Origin: Acidobacteriota bacterium
GTDB lineage: Bacteria; Acidobacteriota; Terriglobia; Bryobacterales; Bryobacteraceae
Length of the DNA stretch: 64,000 nucleotides
Direction of reading: 5' to 3'
Assembly: GCA_026393985.1 (NCBI GenBank)
Contig: JAPKZB010000002.1
Span: forward strand, 10,122 to 74,121
Shown here: positions 38,813 to 47,214 of the stretch, piece by piece
Numbering within the stretch: the stretch's first letter is position 1
How the letters are laid out: the number at the start of each line of letters is the position of its first letter
The notes under the pieces: generated by a model
The model's database searches: none
What the model was told of the DNA's origin: nothing
The model's input: the letters and a program-made list of their open reading frames with translations, nothing else
Translations under genes and position numbers: made by a program

Positions 38813-40213
38813 TTAGCAGGGGAAGACCTCGCCGGTTTGCGGGATGGTGACGGGGACGTTGTACATGCTGCGGATCAGGGTGGCGAGGGTCTGCTGCTGG
38901 AGCGGTTCGCCGTGGACGAGGAAGACGTGCTTGAGTCCTTTGACGACGGGCTCCATCCACTCGAGCAGTTCGCGCTGGTCGGCGTGTCCGCTTAGTTCGT
39001 TGAGCTTGTAGATTTCGGCGCGGACGCGGTGGGGTTCGCCGAGGATGTTGACGTCTTTCTGGCCGTCGAGGAGTTTGCGGCCGAGGGAGTTTTCCGCCTG
39101 GAAGCCGGTGATGAGGACGGTGTTGCGGGGGTCGCCGACGCTGTTGGAGAGGTGATGGACGACGCGGCCGGCTTCGGCCATGCCGGAGGCTGAAAGGATG
39201 AGGCAGGGCATGCGGAGGGAGTTTAGAGCCTTTGATTCCTCGACGTCGCGGATGTAGCGGAGGCGGTGGAAGCCGAAGGGGTCGTTGTGGTCTTCCATGA
39301 ACTTGGCGGTTTCGGCGTCATAGCATTCGGTGTGCGCGCGGAAGACGTCGGTGACGTTTACGGCGAGGGGGCTATCGACGAAGATGGGGATTTCGGGGAT
39401 CTTGCGCTCGCGCATCAGTTGGTTGATGAGCATGACCAACTGCTGGGTACGGCCGACGGCGAAGGCGGGGGCGATGATCTTGCCGCCGCGTTGGGCGGTG
39501 CGGTTGATGATTTCGGCCAGTTTGAACTGGGCGTGTTCCATGGGTTGATGGAGGCGGTCGCCGTAGGTGCTCTCCATGATGAGGTAGTCGGCTGGAGGCG
39601 GGGGTTCGGGGTCATGGATGATGGGCAGATTCTTGCGGCCGATGTCGCCGGAGAAGAGCAGGCGGGTGTTGCCGGCTTCGACGAGGACGAACGAGGAGCC
39701 GAGCATGTGGCCGGCTTCGTAGGCGGTGTAGTGAAAGCCGGAGGCGACTTCGGTGCGCTGGTGGAGGGTGGTAGAGCGGAACAGAGGGAAGGTGGCGGTG
39801 GCGTCCACCATCGTGTAGAGCGGCTCGATGTCACAGTCCGGACAATCGGGCTGCAGGCGCCGTTTGCGGGAGGTGCGGCGGTTGAGGAACTCGGCATCCT
39901 TTTCCTGGATGAAGGCGGAATCGGCGAGCATGGCCTTGCAGAGGTCGACGGTGGCGGGGGTGGTGAAGATGGGACCGTGGAAGCCCTGTTGCACCAGTTT
40001 GGGCAGTTTGCCGCTGTGGTCGATGTGGGCGTGGGAGAGGACGACGGCGTCGATTTCGTCGGGTGGCGTGCCGAACCAGCGGTTCTTTTCGTTGGCTTCG
40101 GCGCGGCGTCCCTGGAACAGGCCGCAGTCGAGGAGAATGCGCTTGCCGGCGTGTTGCAGTTCGTGGCTGGACCCGGTGACGGTGCGGCAGGCGCCGCGAA
40201 AAGTGATCTGCAT
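38813..40213 (-). CDS. Metallo-beta-lactamase/beta-CASP nuclease-type protein
   Basis: 466 residues, cytosolic. The zinc motif is HAHIDH at 61-66, with EAGHMLGSS and FSGDIGR supplying further ligands. The beta-CASP insertion contains MESTYGDR and FAVGRTQQL, and the C-terminal RMMBL-like end has LSGHADQRELLEW and FLVHGEP. Proteins of this type are RNA exo/endonucleases of the CPSF-73 class (YsfD/TTHA0252-like). RNA processing or decay is likely. An upstream in-frame ATG at 40243 would add 10 residues but overlaps the -10 box at 40223-40229 and the divergent gene's start. Confidence 0.9.
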   Translation of the reverse strand: MQITFRGACRTVTGSSHELQHAGKRILLDCGLFQGRRAEANEKNRWFGTPPDEIDAVVLSHAHIDHSGKLPKLVQQGFHGPIFTTPATVDLCKAMLADSAFIQEKDAEFLNRRTSRKRRLQPDCPDCDIEPLYTMVDATATFPLFRSTTLHQRTEVASGFHYTAYEAGHMLGSSFVLVEAGNTRLLFSGDIGRKNLPIIHDPEPPPPADYLIMESTYGDRLHQPMEHAQFKLAEIINRTAQRGGKIIAPAFAVGRTQQLVMLINQLMRERKIPEIPIFVDSPLAVNVTDVFRAHTECYDAETAKFMEDHNDPFGFHRLRYIRDVEESKALNSLRMPCLILSASGMAEAGRVVHHLSNSVGDPRNTVLITGFQAENSLGRKLLDGQKDVNILGEPHRVRAEIYKLNELSGHADQRELLEWMEPVVKGLKHVFLVHGEPLQQQTLATLIRSMYNVPVTIPQTGEVFPC

Positions 40214-40222
40214 GGATACTGG

Positions 40223-40229
40223 TATTCTA
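40223..40229. promoter_or_regulatory. Shared divergent -10 box TATTCTA
   Basis: The plus-strand TATTCT (40223-40228) is 13 nt before ATG 40242. The minus-strand TAGAAT (40224-40229) is 10 nt before ATG 40213. The core is the same seven bases as at 2318-2324 upstream of the MFS/HAD pair. Leaders would be only a few nucleotides long. Confidence 0.45.
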
Positions 40230-40241
40230 GTTGTTCTTTTC

Positions 40242-41525
40242 ATGACTCGCTTGCTTGCCTGGGCGTTATTGCTCTTCGCCCTGATTCCTTCCGCGTGGTT
40301 TGCCGTTGCGGCTTGGGAACTGCCCCAACTGGGCGCGCACGGCGAGGACGGGGCTTACTACAACGCGGCGCTGGCGCTGTCGGAAGGGCGCGGCTACCGG
40401 GCCACGAGCGTGCCGGGCGAGCCGCTGCTGACGCGGTTTCCGCCTGGGTTACCGGCGCTGTTGGCGCCTTTTGCGCAGAGCCGTGCGCTGTTGAGCCTAT
40501 TGCTCTGGATGCTGGCGCCCTGCGCGCTGGGGCTGCTGTATTCGTGGGGACGGCAGCAGGGGCTAGACTTGACGACCGCTGCCCTGGTTTGCCTGCCGGT
40601 GGGGGCTTTTCGACTTTTCGCGCAGGGGAGCGCGAATGTGCTGCCGGATGTGCTGGCTCTGGTGTTGGTGCTGGCGGCGGTGTATGTGGTTGAGGTTGAT
40701 TCCGGCTTGGCGACGCTGCTTGGCGCTGTGGCCGCGGCGGCGGCCTATTTAACGAGTGATGTCTTGTTGCCGGGGCTTTGCGCCATGGCGGTGTTCCTGG
40801 TGATTCGGCGGCGGTACCTGCAGGCAGCGATCTACGCCGTAGTGTTGCTGTCGACCGCTCTCGCGTGGCGGCTTTATGTAGCGACCTATGCCGAGGCGAC
40901 GGCTCTGCCTCTGTACGGCTGGTACACGGGCCGTCCGTCCGGTTTGCAGTGGGCCAATGCGGCGTTGGATGTCAGGACGGTGTTGATCGGGCTGGTGGTG
41001 GCCGCGGTGTGGCGTCTGCAGGTGAGGCTGCAACTTTCCGCCTTGGGCTGTTACGCCGTGGGGCAGGCCGTGGCGTTGCAGTTTGCGGGAACCGGATCCT
41101 CCGTTCTGACGCTGGTTCCCGTGCTGGCGATTGCTGCCACCACGCTGCCCTTGCCGCGGGTGCTGCTGGGCGTGGCTTATCTGGCGGGGCTGGCGGCGCT
41201 GCCGGGGGCGCTGGGTGAACCGCAGCGGCACCGGGCCTTTTATCCGGTGCGCAATCAGGCCTATTTCTGGATTGAGAGCAATACGCCGCTTTCGGCTCAA
41301 TTCCTGGCCTACAACAGTGCTCTGCTCCATGCCGCGACATGGCGGCATGGGGTGAGCCCGCAAGACCGGTCCGACCCCACGTCTTTCGCGCTCGAGGTGG
41401 GCTTGGACTATCTGCTGGCCACGCCGCTTGATCCGGCGGCTTATCAGAAAGCGGTCCGGGCCGATCCGTTTTACGAAACTGTGTATGAGCATGATGGCGT
41501 GTTGATTCGCCGCCGTCGCCCCTGA
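40242..41525 (+). CDS. Polytopic membrane protein, GT-C (GT39-like) glycosyltransferase candidate
   Basis: 427 residues with about nine hydrophobic segments. The first periplasmic loop reads HGEDGAYYNAALALSEGRGY and RFPPGLPALL, the pattern of dolichol/undecaprenyl-phosphate sugar transferases (acidic pair after helix 1, then a PPG turn). The C-terminal soluble tail is short (about 80 residues). It might transfer a sugar from a lipid carrier to an envelope polymer or protein; acceptor unknown. ATG 40242 is preferred to ATG 40212, which would place the N-terminus across the divergent start. The S9 peptidase follows after 17 nt. Confidence 0.65.
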   Translation: MTRLLAWALLLFALIPSAWFAVAAWELPQLGAHGEDGAYYNAALALSEGRGYRATSVPGEPLLTRFPPGLPALLAPFAQSRALLSLLLWMLAPCALGLLYSWGRQQGLDLTTAALVCLPVGAFRLFAQGSANVLPDVLALVLVLAAVYVVEVDSGLATLLGAVAAAAAYLTSDVLLPGLCAMAVFLVIRRRYLQAAIYAVVLLSTALAWRLYVATYAEATALPLYGWYTGRPSGLQWANAALDVRTVLIGLVVAAVWRLQVRLQLSALGCYAVGQAVALQFAGTGSSVLTLVPVLAIAATTLPLPRVLLGVAYLAGLAALPGALGEPQRHRAFYPVRNQAYFWIESNTPLSAQFLAYNSALLHAATWRHGVSPQDRSDPTSFALEVGLDYLLATPLDPAAYQKAVRADPFYETVYEHDGVLIRRRRP

Positions 41526-41542
41526 TCGGGCATCATGAAAGC

Positions 41543-43675
41543 ATGCGATTTTTCGCCGGCCTAGCCGTTTGCTCGCTGCTCGCCGCCCAGCCGAAGCCCG
41601 TGACGCTGGACGCGGTTTATGCCTACCGACCGGACCCGCTGCCGGCGACGATCTGGAATCCGGAGGGCGACCGCCTGCTTATGCTGGAGGGCAAGCTGCT
41701 ACGGTTGCTCGCCGCGGCCACGGGGCAGACGAGCGACCTGGCGGACCTCAAGGAGATTGAGTCCAAGGCGGTGCCCTCCAAGCCGGGGCAGCGGCCGTTT
41801 GGCTGGCAGAATCGCCGGGTGGCTTCGCCGCGGCCGGAGTGGTCGGCCGACTCTCGGCGCCTGCTGATTGTGCAGGGCGGCGATCTGTTTCTGCTTGATG
41901 TGCCTTCGCGGCAGTGGACGCAGTTGACGGCTACGCCGGAGGCCGAGGAGGATGCACATCTGTCGCCGGATGGCCGGGCGGTGGCGTTTCGCCGCGGTCC
42001 GGACCTGTACGTAACCGAAGTTGGCTCCCGCCGCGAACGGCGCTTGACGAAGGATGGCTCCGAGACACGGTGGAACGGCAAGCTGGACTGGGTTTATCCG
42101 GAGGAGTTGGACCTTGGGCGGGCCTGGTGGTGGTCGCCGGATTCGCGGTCGATTGCGTATCTGCAGTTTGATGTTGCGGCGGAGACGGTTCATCCGCACG
42201 TGGACGGTTCGGCTATTCAGGCGGTGTTTGAACCGCAGCGGTACCCGAAGGCCGGGACGCCGAATGCGAACGTCCGGCTGGGGGTGCTGGCCGCGCGGGG
42301 CGGCAAGACGCGGTGGATGGAGTTGGGGGCTACGAGCGATGCGCTGATTGCGCGGGTGCAGTGGCTTCCGGGCGGCGGCCAACTGGCCGTGCAGCGGCTG
42401 TCGCGGATTCAGGACCGGCTGGAACTATTGACGGCCGAGGCGGCGACGGGCCGGGTGCAGAGGCTGCTTGAGGAGAAAGACCCGGCGTGGGTGAATCTGC
42501 ACGACGCGCTGTCGTTTTTTGACGATGGGCGGTTTTTGTGGGCGAGCGAGCGTTCCGGATACCGGCACCTGTATCTGTACTCGGCATCCGGCCAACTGGA
42601 GCGGCAGCTGACCTCGGGGCCGTGGGAGGTTTCGAGCGTGGAGGGATTGGACGCCACGCATGTGTATTTCTCGGGTACGCGCGAATCGCCGCTTGAGCGC
42701 CACCTCTACCGGGTGTCGCTCGCGGGGGGAGAGCCGGAGCGGTTGACGACCGCGGCGGGTACGCATACGATTTCGCTGGCGCCGCGGACAGGCTTTTTCG
42801 TGGATACCTACTCGAACCTCACGACGCCTCCCGCCCGCACGCTGCACCGGGCCGATGGTGGTCAGGTGGCGGTGCTGCGGGCGGCCAACCGGAAGGGGGT
42901 GAGCGAGTTTGCCGTTCTACCGGTGGAACCGGTGCGCTTTACGGCCAACGGGATCAATTTTTATGGGCAGGTGATTAAGCCGGCCGGCTTTACGGCGGGT
43001 CGGAAGTATCCGGCCATCGTGATGGTGTACGGGGGGCCGCACGCGCAGACGGTGCGCGATGCCTGGCCGGGGTTGAACTGGGAGCAGGCGCTGGCGGCGC
43101 GTGGTTTTGTGGTTTGGCGGATGGATAACCGGGGCGCGGGGGGGCGCGGGCATGCTTGGGAAACGCCGCTGCACCGACAGTTTGGCAAGACCGAACTGGC
43201 TGATCAGCTGTTGGGGGTTGACTACCTGGTTAAGCAGGGTTACGTGGACGAGAAGCGGGTGGGGATCTATGGGTGGTCCTACGGCGGCTACATGACGTTG
43301 TACGCGTTGGCGAACGCGCCGGAGAGATTCGCGGCGGGAGTATCGGGCGCGCCGGTGACCGACTGGCGTTTGTACGACACTATCTACACGGAGCGGTATA
43401 TGGGGCTGCCGACGCAGAACCAGGAGGGATATAAGCAGAGTTCGGCGATAACTCATGCGGCTAAGATTCGAGGGCAGCTGCTACTTGTCCATAACTTTCA
43501 GGACGACAACGTGCTGTTTCAAAACGCCCAGCACATGATTGAGGCTCTGCAGAAAGCCAACCGGCCGTTTGAGCTGATGTTCTATCAGCAAAAAAGCCAT
43601 GGCGTCGTGGGACCTGCACGACGCCATTTGTTGGAGACGACGACCGGCTTTTTTGAGCGAACTTTGCGGCCTTAG
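41543..43675 (+). CDS. S9 family prolyl peptidase, dipeptidyl-peptidase IV type, exported
   Basis: 710 residues with a signal peptide (1-15). Residues about 60-440 are the DPP4 N-terminal beta-propeller (WVYPEELDLGRAWWWSPDS). The alpha/beta-hydrolase domain (450-710) carries Ser579 in GWSYGGY, Asp655 in NFQDDNV and His686 in KSHGV. The motif WVYPEEL, with its paired glutamates, is the N-terminus-binding site that distinguishes DPP4 from acylaminoacyl peptidases. It removes dipeptides (Xaa-Pro) from peptides in the periplasm. The 3' end overlaps the FecR gene by 4 nt. Confidence 0.93.
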   Translation: MRFFAGLAVCSLLAAQPKPVTLDAVYAYRPDPLPATIWNPEGDRLLMLEGKLLRLLAAATGQTSDLADLKEIESKAVPSKPGQRPFGWQNRRVASPRPEWSADSRRLLIVQGGDLFLLDVPSRQWTQLTATPEAEEDAHLSPDGRAVAFRRGPDLYVTEVGSRRERRLTKDGSETRWNGKLDWVYPEELDLGRAWWWSPDSRSIAYLQFDVAAETVHPHVDGSAIQAVFEPQRYPKAGTPNANVRLGVLAARGGKTRWMELGATSDALIARVQWLPGGGQLAVQRLSRIQDRLELLTAEAATGRVQRLLEEKDPAWVNLHDALSFFDDGRFLWASERSGYRHLYLYSASGQLERQLTSGPWEVSSVEGLDATHVYFSGTRESPLERHLYRVSLAGGEPERLTTAAGTHTISLAPRTGFFVDTYSNLTTPPARTLHRADGGQVAVLRAANRKGVSEFAVLPVEPVRFTANGINFYGQVIKPAGFTAGRKYPAIVMVYGGPHAQTVRDAWPGLNWEQALAARGFVVWRMDNRGAGGRGHAWETPLHRQFGKTELADQLLGVDYLVKQGYVDEKRVGIYGWSYGGYMTLYALANAPERFAAGVSGAPVTDWRLYDTIYTERYMGLPTQNQEGYKQSSAITHAAKIRGQLLLVHNFQDDNVLFQNAQHMIEALQKANRPFELMFYQQKSHGVVGPARRHLLETTTGFFERTLRP

Positions 43676-44706
43676 TTGGCGCTCCCGCCGCCGCCACCGC
43701 CGCGAACTCCGCCGCCGGCATCGCCGCGCGAAGGAGCCGGGGCGGCGGCAGCCGGAGCGCCGGCGCTGCCGCCGCTGATCGGCGCCGAGGGGACGCCGGC
43801 CATGCCGCCGCGGGTGTTGACCGTGTAGCCGAGATTGCTGTCGAAGCGGGGTCCGCCCATGGCGCCGCCGATGGCGGGAGCCTGGACGGGGAGAGCGGCC
43901 TGGAGGACCTGGTTATAGTAACGATTCACGACGCCGGGGCTGTAATAGAAGAAGCCGAAAGGGCTGCGGAGCATGCCGGAGAGCGGGATGTAGGTGAACA
44001 TTCCGAAATAGGGGTTGTAGAACCACCCGCCCTGTTGGAAGCCGAGTCCAAGCGGGGAGCCGGAGCGAAGGTCGGACTGCAGGGTTCTGGCCGAGGCGAT
44101 GTTGGCCATGGCGACGATTTCGCTGCGGCGGTTGGCCCAGCGGTAGAGCGGGTCGGTTTCGGTCTTGTCGAATTTCGTGACCGCGAAGGGGGTGGCAGCG
44201 GGGAGTTGCCGCCCTTCGCGAAGGATCTGGGCCTCGCCGCCGGCGATGATCTGGGCTTCCCCTTTGAACATTCGGATTCCGGCCTGCGCGTTGAGGGAAA
44301 GCAGCGCCATTTTTCGGAGTCCGACTGAGGCTTGGCCGACCAGCAGTGTGACGGCGTGGGCCTTGTCGATTTCGGTAGCTTCGACGACGGCTGAGCCGGA
44401 GGTGAGTTCGACGCGGGTGTCTTCGAGGCGGTTGGCAATCATCTTCACGGCGGAGTTTTCGCCGAGGCGGAGAATGACTCCTGGGGTGAGGAGGATTTCG
44501 GCGCGGCCCTCCTCGGTGCGGAGGGTCTGTTCCGGTTTGACTTCGCTGAGGCGTCCGCCTGATTTTACGGCGACGGATTCCTGGCCGAGCAGGACGCGGC
44601 CTTCAATATAGGAGATCAGGCCGGATTTGGCGGAGATCGCCATTTGAGCCATGGCGTGCGCCGCGGCGAGCGAACCGATCAGGAGAACAGAAAATAGTTT
44701 AGTCAT
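43672..44706 (-). CDS. FecR-domain exported protein
   Basis: 344 residues from ATG 44706 with a signal peptide (1-21). A FecR-like beta-sandwich covers about 27-190 (LISYIEGRVLLG, LRTEEGRAEILLTPGVILRLGENS, LTSGSAVVEA). The C-terminal third is Gly/Pro/Tyr-rich and ends in a run of glycines before Ser-Ala-Asn. In FecR proper the domain senses a TonB receptor, but the transmembrane helix and sigma-factor partner are missing here, so this is a stand-alone FecR-fold secreted protein, common in acidobacteria. A minus-strand CATTAT with a GGGAAG ribosome binding site precedes it. Confidence 0.75.
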   Translation of the reverse strand: MTKLFSVLLIGSLAAAHAMAQMAISAKSGLISYIEGRVLLGQESVAVKSGGRLSEVKPEQTLRTEEGRAEILLTPGVILRLGENSAVKMIANRLEDTRVELTSGSAVVEATEIDKAHAVTLLVGQASVGLRKMALLSLNAQAGIRMFKGEAQIIAGGEAQILREGRQLPAATPFAVTKFDKTETDPLYRWANRRSEIVAMANIASARTLQSDLRSGSPLGLGFQQGGWFYNPYFGMFTYIPLSGMLRSPFGFFYYSPGVVNRYYNQVLQAALPVQAPAIGGAMGGPRFDSNLGYTVNTRGGMAGVPSAPISGGSAGAPAAAAPAPSRGDAGGGVRGGGGGGSAN

Positions 44707-44820
44707 AGGACTTCCCAGTCTCGATAATGCGCCCAAGCTGCGAAGGAGTCAAGCGACGCGGTTTGGGGCGCTTCTTTGCCGGGAGACGCGCGGCGGTGGG
44801 TAACGGTTTCGGAAAATCTG

Positions 44821-44832
44821 CCAAGCGCTTGG
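44821..44832. promoter_or_regulatory. Perfect 12-bp palindrome upstream of the CsgG-like gene
   Basis: CCAAGCGCTTGG is self-complementary and lies 8-19 bp upstream of the TACAAT box, i.e. in the -35 area of that promoter. This is the position expected for an operator. The 144-bp space 44707-44850 between the FecR start and this gene contains no other gene. Confidence 0.3.
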
Positions 44833-44839
44833 ATTTAGT

Positions 44840-44845
44840 TACAAT
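44840..44845 (+). promoter_or_regulatory. TACAAT -10 box 5 nt before GTG 44851
   Basis: TACAAT is followed by five bases and a GTG that opens a lipoprotein-like signal peptide. Together they mark the original start of the now-broken CsgG-like gene. Confidence 0.4.
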
Positions 44846-44850
44846 CAGCC

Positions 44851-45596
44851 GTGCGTAAAAATCTCTTCTCTTTAAGTTTCCTGTGTTTGTCCTGTTCGTA
44901 AATGAAACTGGGCGAGGGCGGGTTGATGATTCCCTATTCGGGCGGCAGCGTCTGGGCATGGGAGAGGCGGTGGAGCCGTCGCGTTGCAAAGCGCCTATTG
45001 CCACGGTGGCGCTGGTGGAAGATCCGAATGGAAATCCGCTACAGTCTGCCTTCGCCGATGCCGCTGCTGCGGTTGCTGAGGCAGCAATCGAACCGTTTTC
45101 GCGTGGTGGACCGTTCGTCGGGGCTGGCGGCGAGCGAGCGGGAGCAGGAGTTGGCGGCGGGTGGGTGCTGCGCTTGGGCCAGACGGTTCGCAGGCAACAG
45201 GTGGTGGAAGCGCAGGACTCGCTGCCGTCGACGGTGGTTTTCAGTGGACAGAACGCCGGGGAAAGCTTTAGCGGGGTGGTGGCGCAGATTCCGGTGTTGA
45301 GCCGGTTTGCCGGGGCGCTGGGGAAGGTGAATTTCAAAGAGGCGCAGCGGGTGATCTCTTTGACGGACAACGAGACGGCAGAGCAGGTGGCGTCCGCGAC
45401 GGGTTCGGTGTGGGCGACGGATTTGGGAGGTGGCGGTCTGCTGCTGGGGAGATTGTCCGGGATTACCGGGGGCCGGAGCACGAGTAACGAGGGCAAGGTG
45501 ATCGCTGCCGCGCTGCTTGATTCCTACGCGAAAATGGTTGCGCAGACGCGGGTGTTGGCGCAGAAGGAGTTGCCGGCGAAGGTGCCTACCCGTTAA
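44851..45596 (+). pseudogene. CsgG-like lipoprotein gene, broken by a stop and frameshifts
   Basis: A GTG at 44851 opens a lipoprotein-like signal (RKNLFSLSFLCLSCS), but TAA at 44899-44901 ends it. In the same frame the family-like text resumes (GEGGLMIPYSGGSVWAWE). It then moves to the frame of 44883 (RCKAPIATVALVEDP), back to the first frame (LLRLLRQQSNRFRVVDRSSGLAASEREQEL), and again to the second (RRQQVVEAQDSL through EGKVIAAALLDSY). The alternating match to one continuous CsgG/curli-secretion-like protein indicates at least three frameshifts plus a nonsense codon. The longest open frame, 44883-45596 (237 codons), could still be annotated as a gene but would be a scrambled product. Sequencing error is the alternative explanation. 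Confidence 0.6.
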
Positions 45597-45632
45597 AGAG
45601 TCGGGTGTGTGGCGGCGCTTCGGCGCGCGGGA

Positions 45633-46658
45633 TCAGTGCTCGGCAGCGGCCTTTTTCGGCGGCGGTGGTTTCGCCGGGCCTACGTCTTCGGGGTCGCCGA
45701 GGAACTTGGACGGACCTTTACTGGCTTCGGGTAACGTGACTTTCGGGACGGCGACGACGCGAGACCGGGTGGGGGTCACGGGAGGACGCTTCGGGGCCGC
45801 GGGTTTTTGCGCGATGGGGCTGGGCTTGGGTCTGGTCACGCGGGGTGGTTTGGGAGGCGGTGGTTGCAGGGAGGCCGGGGGGACAATCACGATGGGGATG
45901 GAGGTGGCGGGCGCGGGCGGTTCCAACGCGGGGAGGGTGCGTACGCCGTCCCAGCCGGTACCAGCTGGCTTTACCGTCAGGTGTACGGCGGTGGAGGCGG
46001 ACGTGGCGCCGCCCCAGGCGTAGGTGAGCAAGGTGGCGTGATATTCGCCGCTGTCGAGCTTGTCGGGATTAACAAAGAGGTCGACGGCATCGCTTTCCAG
46101 AGCGGCGCCGGATGGCGGGAGGGTGCCGCGGCGGGGGCGGATTTCGAGCCACGGAGCGCCGGCAGCCGACATTTTGTAGGCCAAACCCGGCTGGTTGCCA
46201 GAGACCATTACGCGCTGCGGTTCGGGTGGCCGGCCGCCGCGTTCGCAGGAAAAGGTAAGGGCTGGGGTCGAGACCCAGAGCATGGGTGCCACGCCGACCT
46301 CGAGGACGAGTTGCTCTACGGTACGCCCACAGATGTTGCGGAGTTCCACGGCGAAGGCGTAGCGGCCGGGTTGTCGGGGGATGCCCCGCAGATAGCCCGC
46401 GCCGTCGAGTGATAAGCCTTCGGGTAAAGCGCCGTCGACGAGCCGGATTCCGGCGGCTCCGACCGGACAGCGCCCGTTGCTTTCAACGAGGAGAGGCCCT
46501 GGCTGGTAGGGATATCCGACGCGTGCGACGGGAAGCGTTGGATTACTTAGGCGGAGATCCATAGCGCCAAGCTGACCGCAACAGGCGCCCAGCAGACCAA
46601 AGCAGCAGATGCCAGGGCCTAGCAAATGGAATAGACGTAGAACGGCGCAGCCAATCAC
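45633..46658 (-). CDS. Exported protein with Ig (He_PIG) and BACON-like domains and a proline-rich tail
   Basis: 341 residues from GTG 46658. The N-terminus is hydrophobic with several cysteines (to about residue 28), either a signal peptide or a lipoprotein signal (LLGACCG). Residues about 38-125 form a putative-Ig domain with the typical LPEGLSLDGAGYLRGIPRQPG turn. Residues about 130-235 are BACON-like (LTFSCERGG, WLEIRPRRGTLPPSG, LDSGEYHATL). The last 100 residues are Pro/Lys/Arg-rich with PPPPK repeats, typical of wall- or surface-spanning linkers. Function unknown. It is divergent from the 46720 gene across 61 bp. Confidence 0.7.
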   Translation of the reverse strand: MIGCAVLRLFHLLGPGICCFGLLGACCGQLGAMDLRLSNPTLPVARVGYPYQPGPLLVESNGRCPVGAAGIRLVDGALPEGLSLDGAGYLRGIPRQPGRYAFAVELRNICGRTVEQLVLEVGVAPMLWVSTPALTFSCERGGRPPEPQRVMVSGNQPGLAYKMSAAGAPWLEIRPRRGTLPPSGAALESDAVDLFVNPDKLDSGEYHATLLTYAWGGATSASTAVHLTVKPAGTGWDGVRTLPALEPPAPATSIPIVIVPPASLQPPPPKPPRVTRPKPSPIAQKPAAPKRPPVTPTRSRVVAVPKVTLPEASKGPSKFLGDPEDVGPAKPPPPKKAAAEH

Positions 46659-46719
46659 TCAAGGAGCTTATCGCCCGAAAAAAGCTCTCGAGTAGAGTTT
46701 TTTTGTCGATAAGGATTAT

Positions 46720-47214
46720 ATGCGATCGATGCTCTCTGTATTTGCCTTGATGAGCGTTTCCTTCGCCGCTGATCCTGCGGCGAAGCCCGCCGGCCTGCCC
46801 AAGAACCTCCTTACTAACGAAGGCGTGGTCTTGCTGGCCGAGGCGGGTTTGGGCGAGCGCTTCTTACTCGAGTTGATCGAGCAGAAGAACAGCCGGTTTG
46901 ACACGAGCGCCGAGGCGCTGGCGGCTTTGGCGCGGCAAGGGCTGACGGAGACGATCCTTCGGGCGATGGTAAAGAAGCAGGACCAGCCCGGGCCGGCCCA
47001 GCCGGGCGAGGCGGCGGTGAACCTGGAGCCGCAGTTGCTTCGGGGGAAGGTGGTCCGTCAACGGATGCTGATTCCGGACAGCAACGGCGGCGATATTGCG
47101 ATTATGACGATGGCGCCCGTCAAGACGTCGCCGGGAGCTGGTTCCGCCCCCGCTCCGGCGACCGCACCCAAAGACGCGAATGCCGACCGCTGGTATCTGC
47201 TTCCACAGCGCTAG
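46720..47214 (+). CDS. Small exported protein with a repeated helical FDxS motif
   Basis: 164 residues with a signal peptide (1-16). Residues about 27-85 contain a two-helix unit (LLAEAGLGERFLLELIEQ, then SRFDTSAEALAALARQG and TILRAMV). This pattern of FD-x-S-x-x-A-L recurs in many secreted bacterial proteins of unknown role. The rest is an Ala/Pro-rich tail. A true ribosome binding site AAGGA lies 5-6 nt before ATG 46720. It converges on the DHH gene with a 4-nt overlap inside an 8-bp palindrome. Confidence 0.65.
   Translation: MRSMLSVFALMSVSFAADPAAKPAGLPKNLLTNEGVVLLAEAGLGERFLLELIEQKNSRFDTSAEALAALARQGLTETILRAMVKKQDQPGPAQPGEAAVNLEPQLLRGKVVRQRMLIPDSNGGDIAIMTMAPVKTSPGAGSAPAPATAPKDANADRWYLLPQR

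Noticed and set aside
43672-44706. FecR anti-sigma sensor with a TonB receptor partner
   Set aside because: There is no transmembrane helix, no sigma factor gene and no adjacent receptor, so only the fold is claimed.
44902-45300. Separate 132-codon gene starting at ATG 44902
   Set aside because: It is one frame of the broken CsgG-like gene; its second half is Arg/Trp-rich out-of-frame text.
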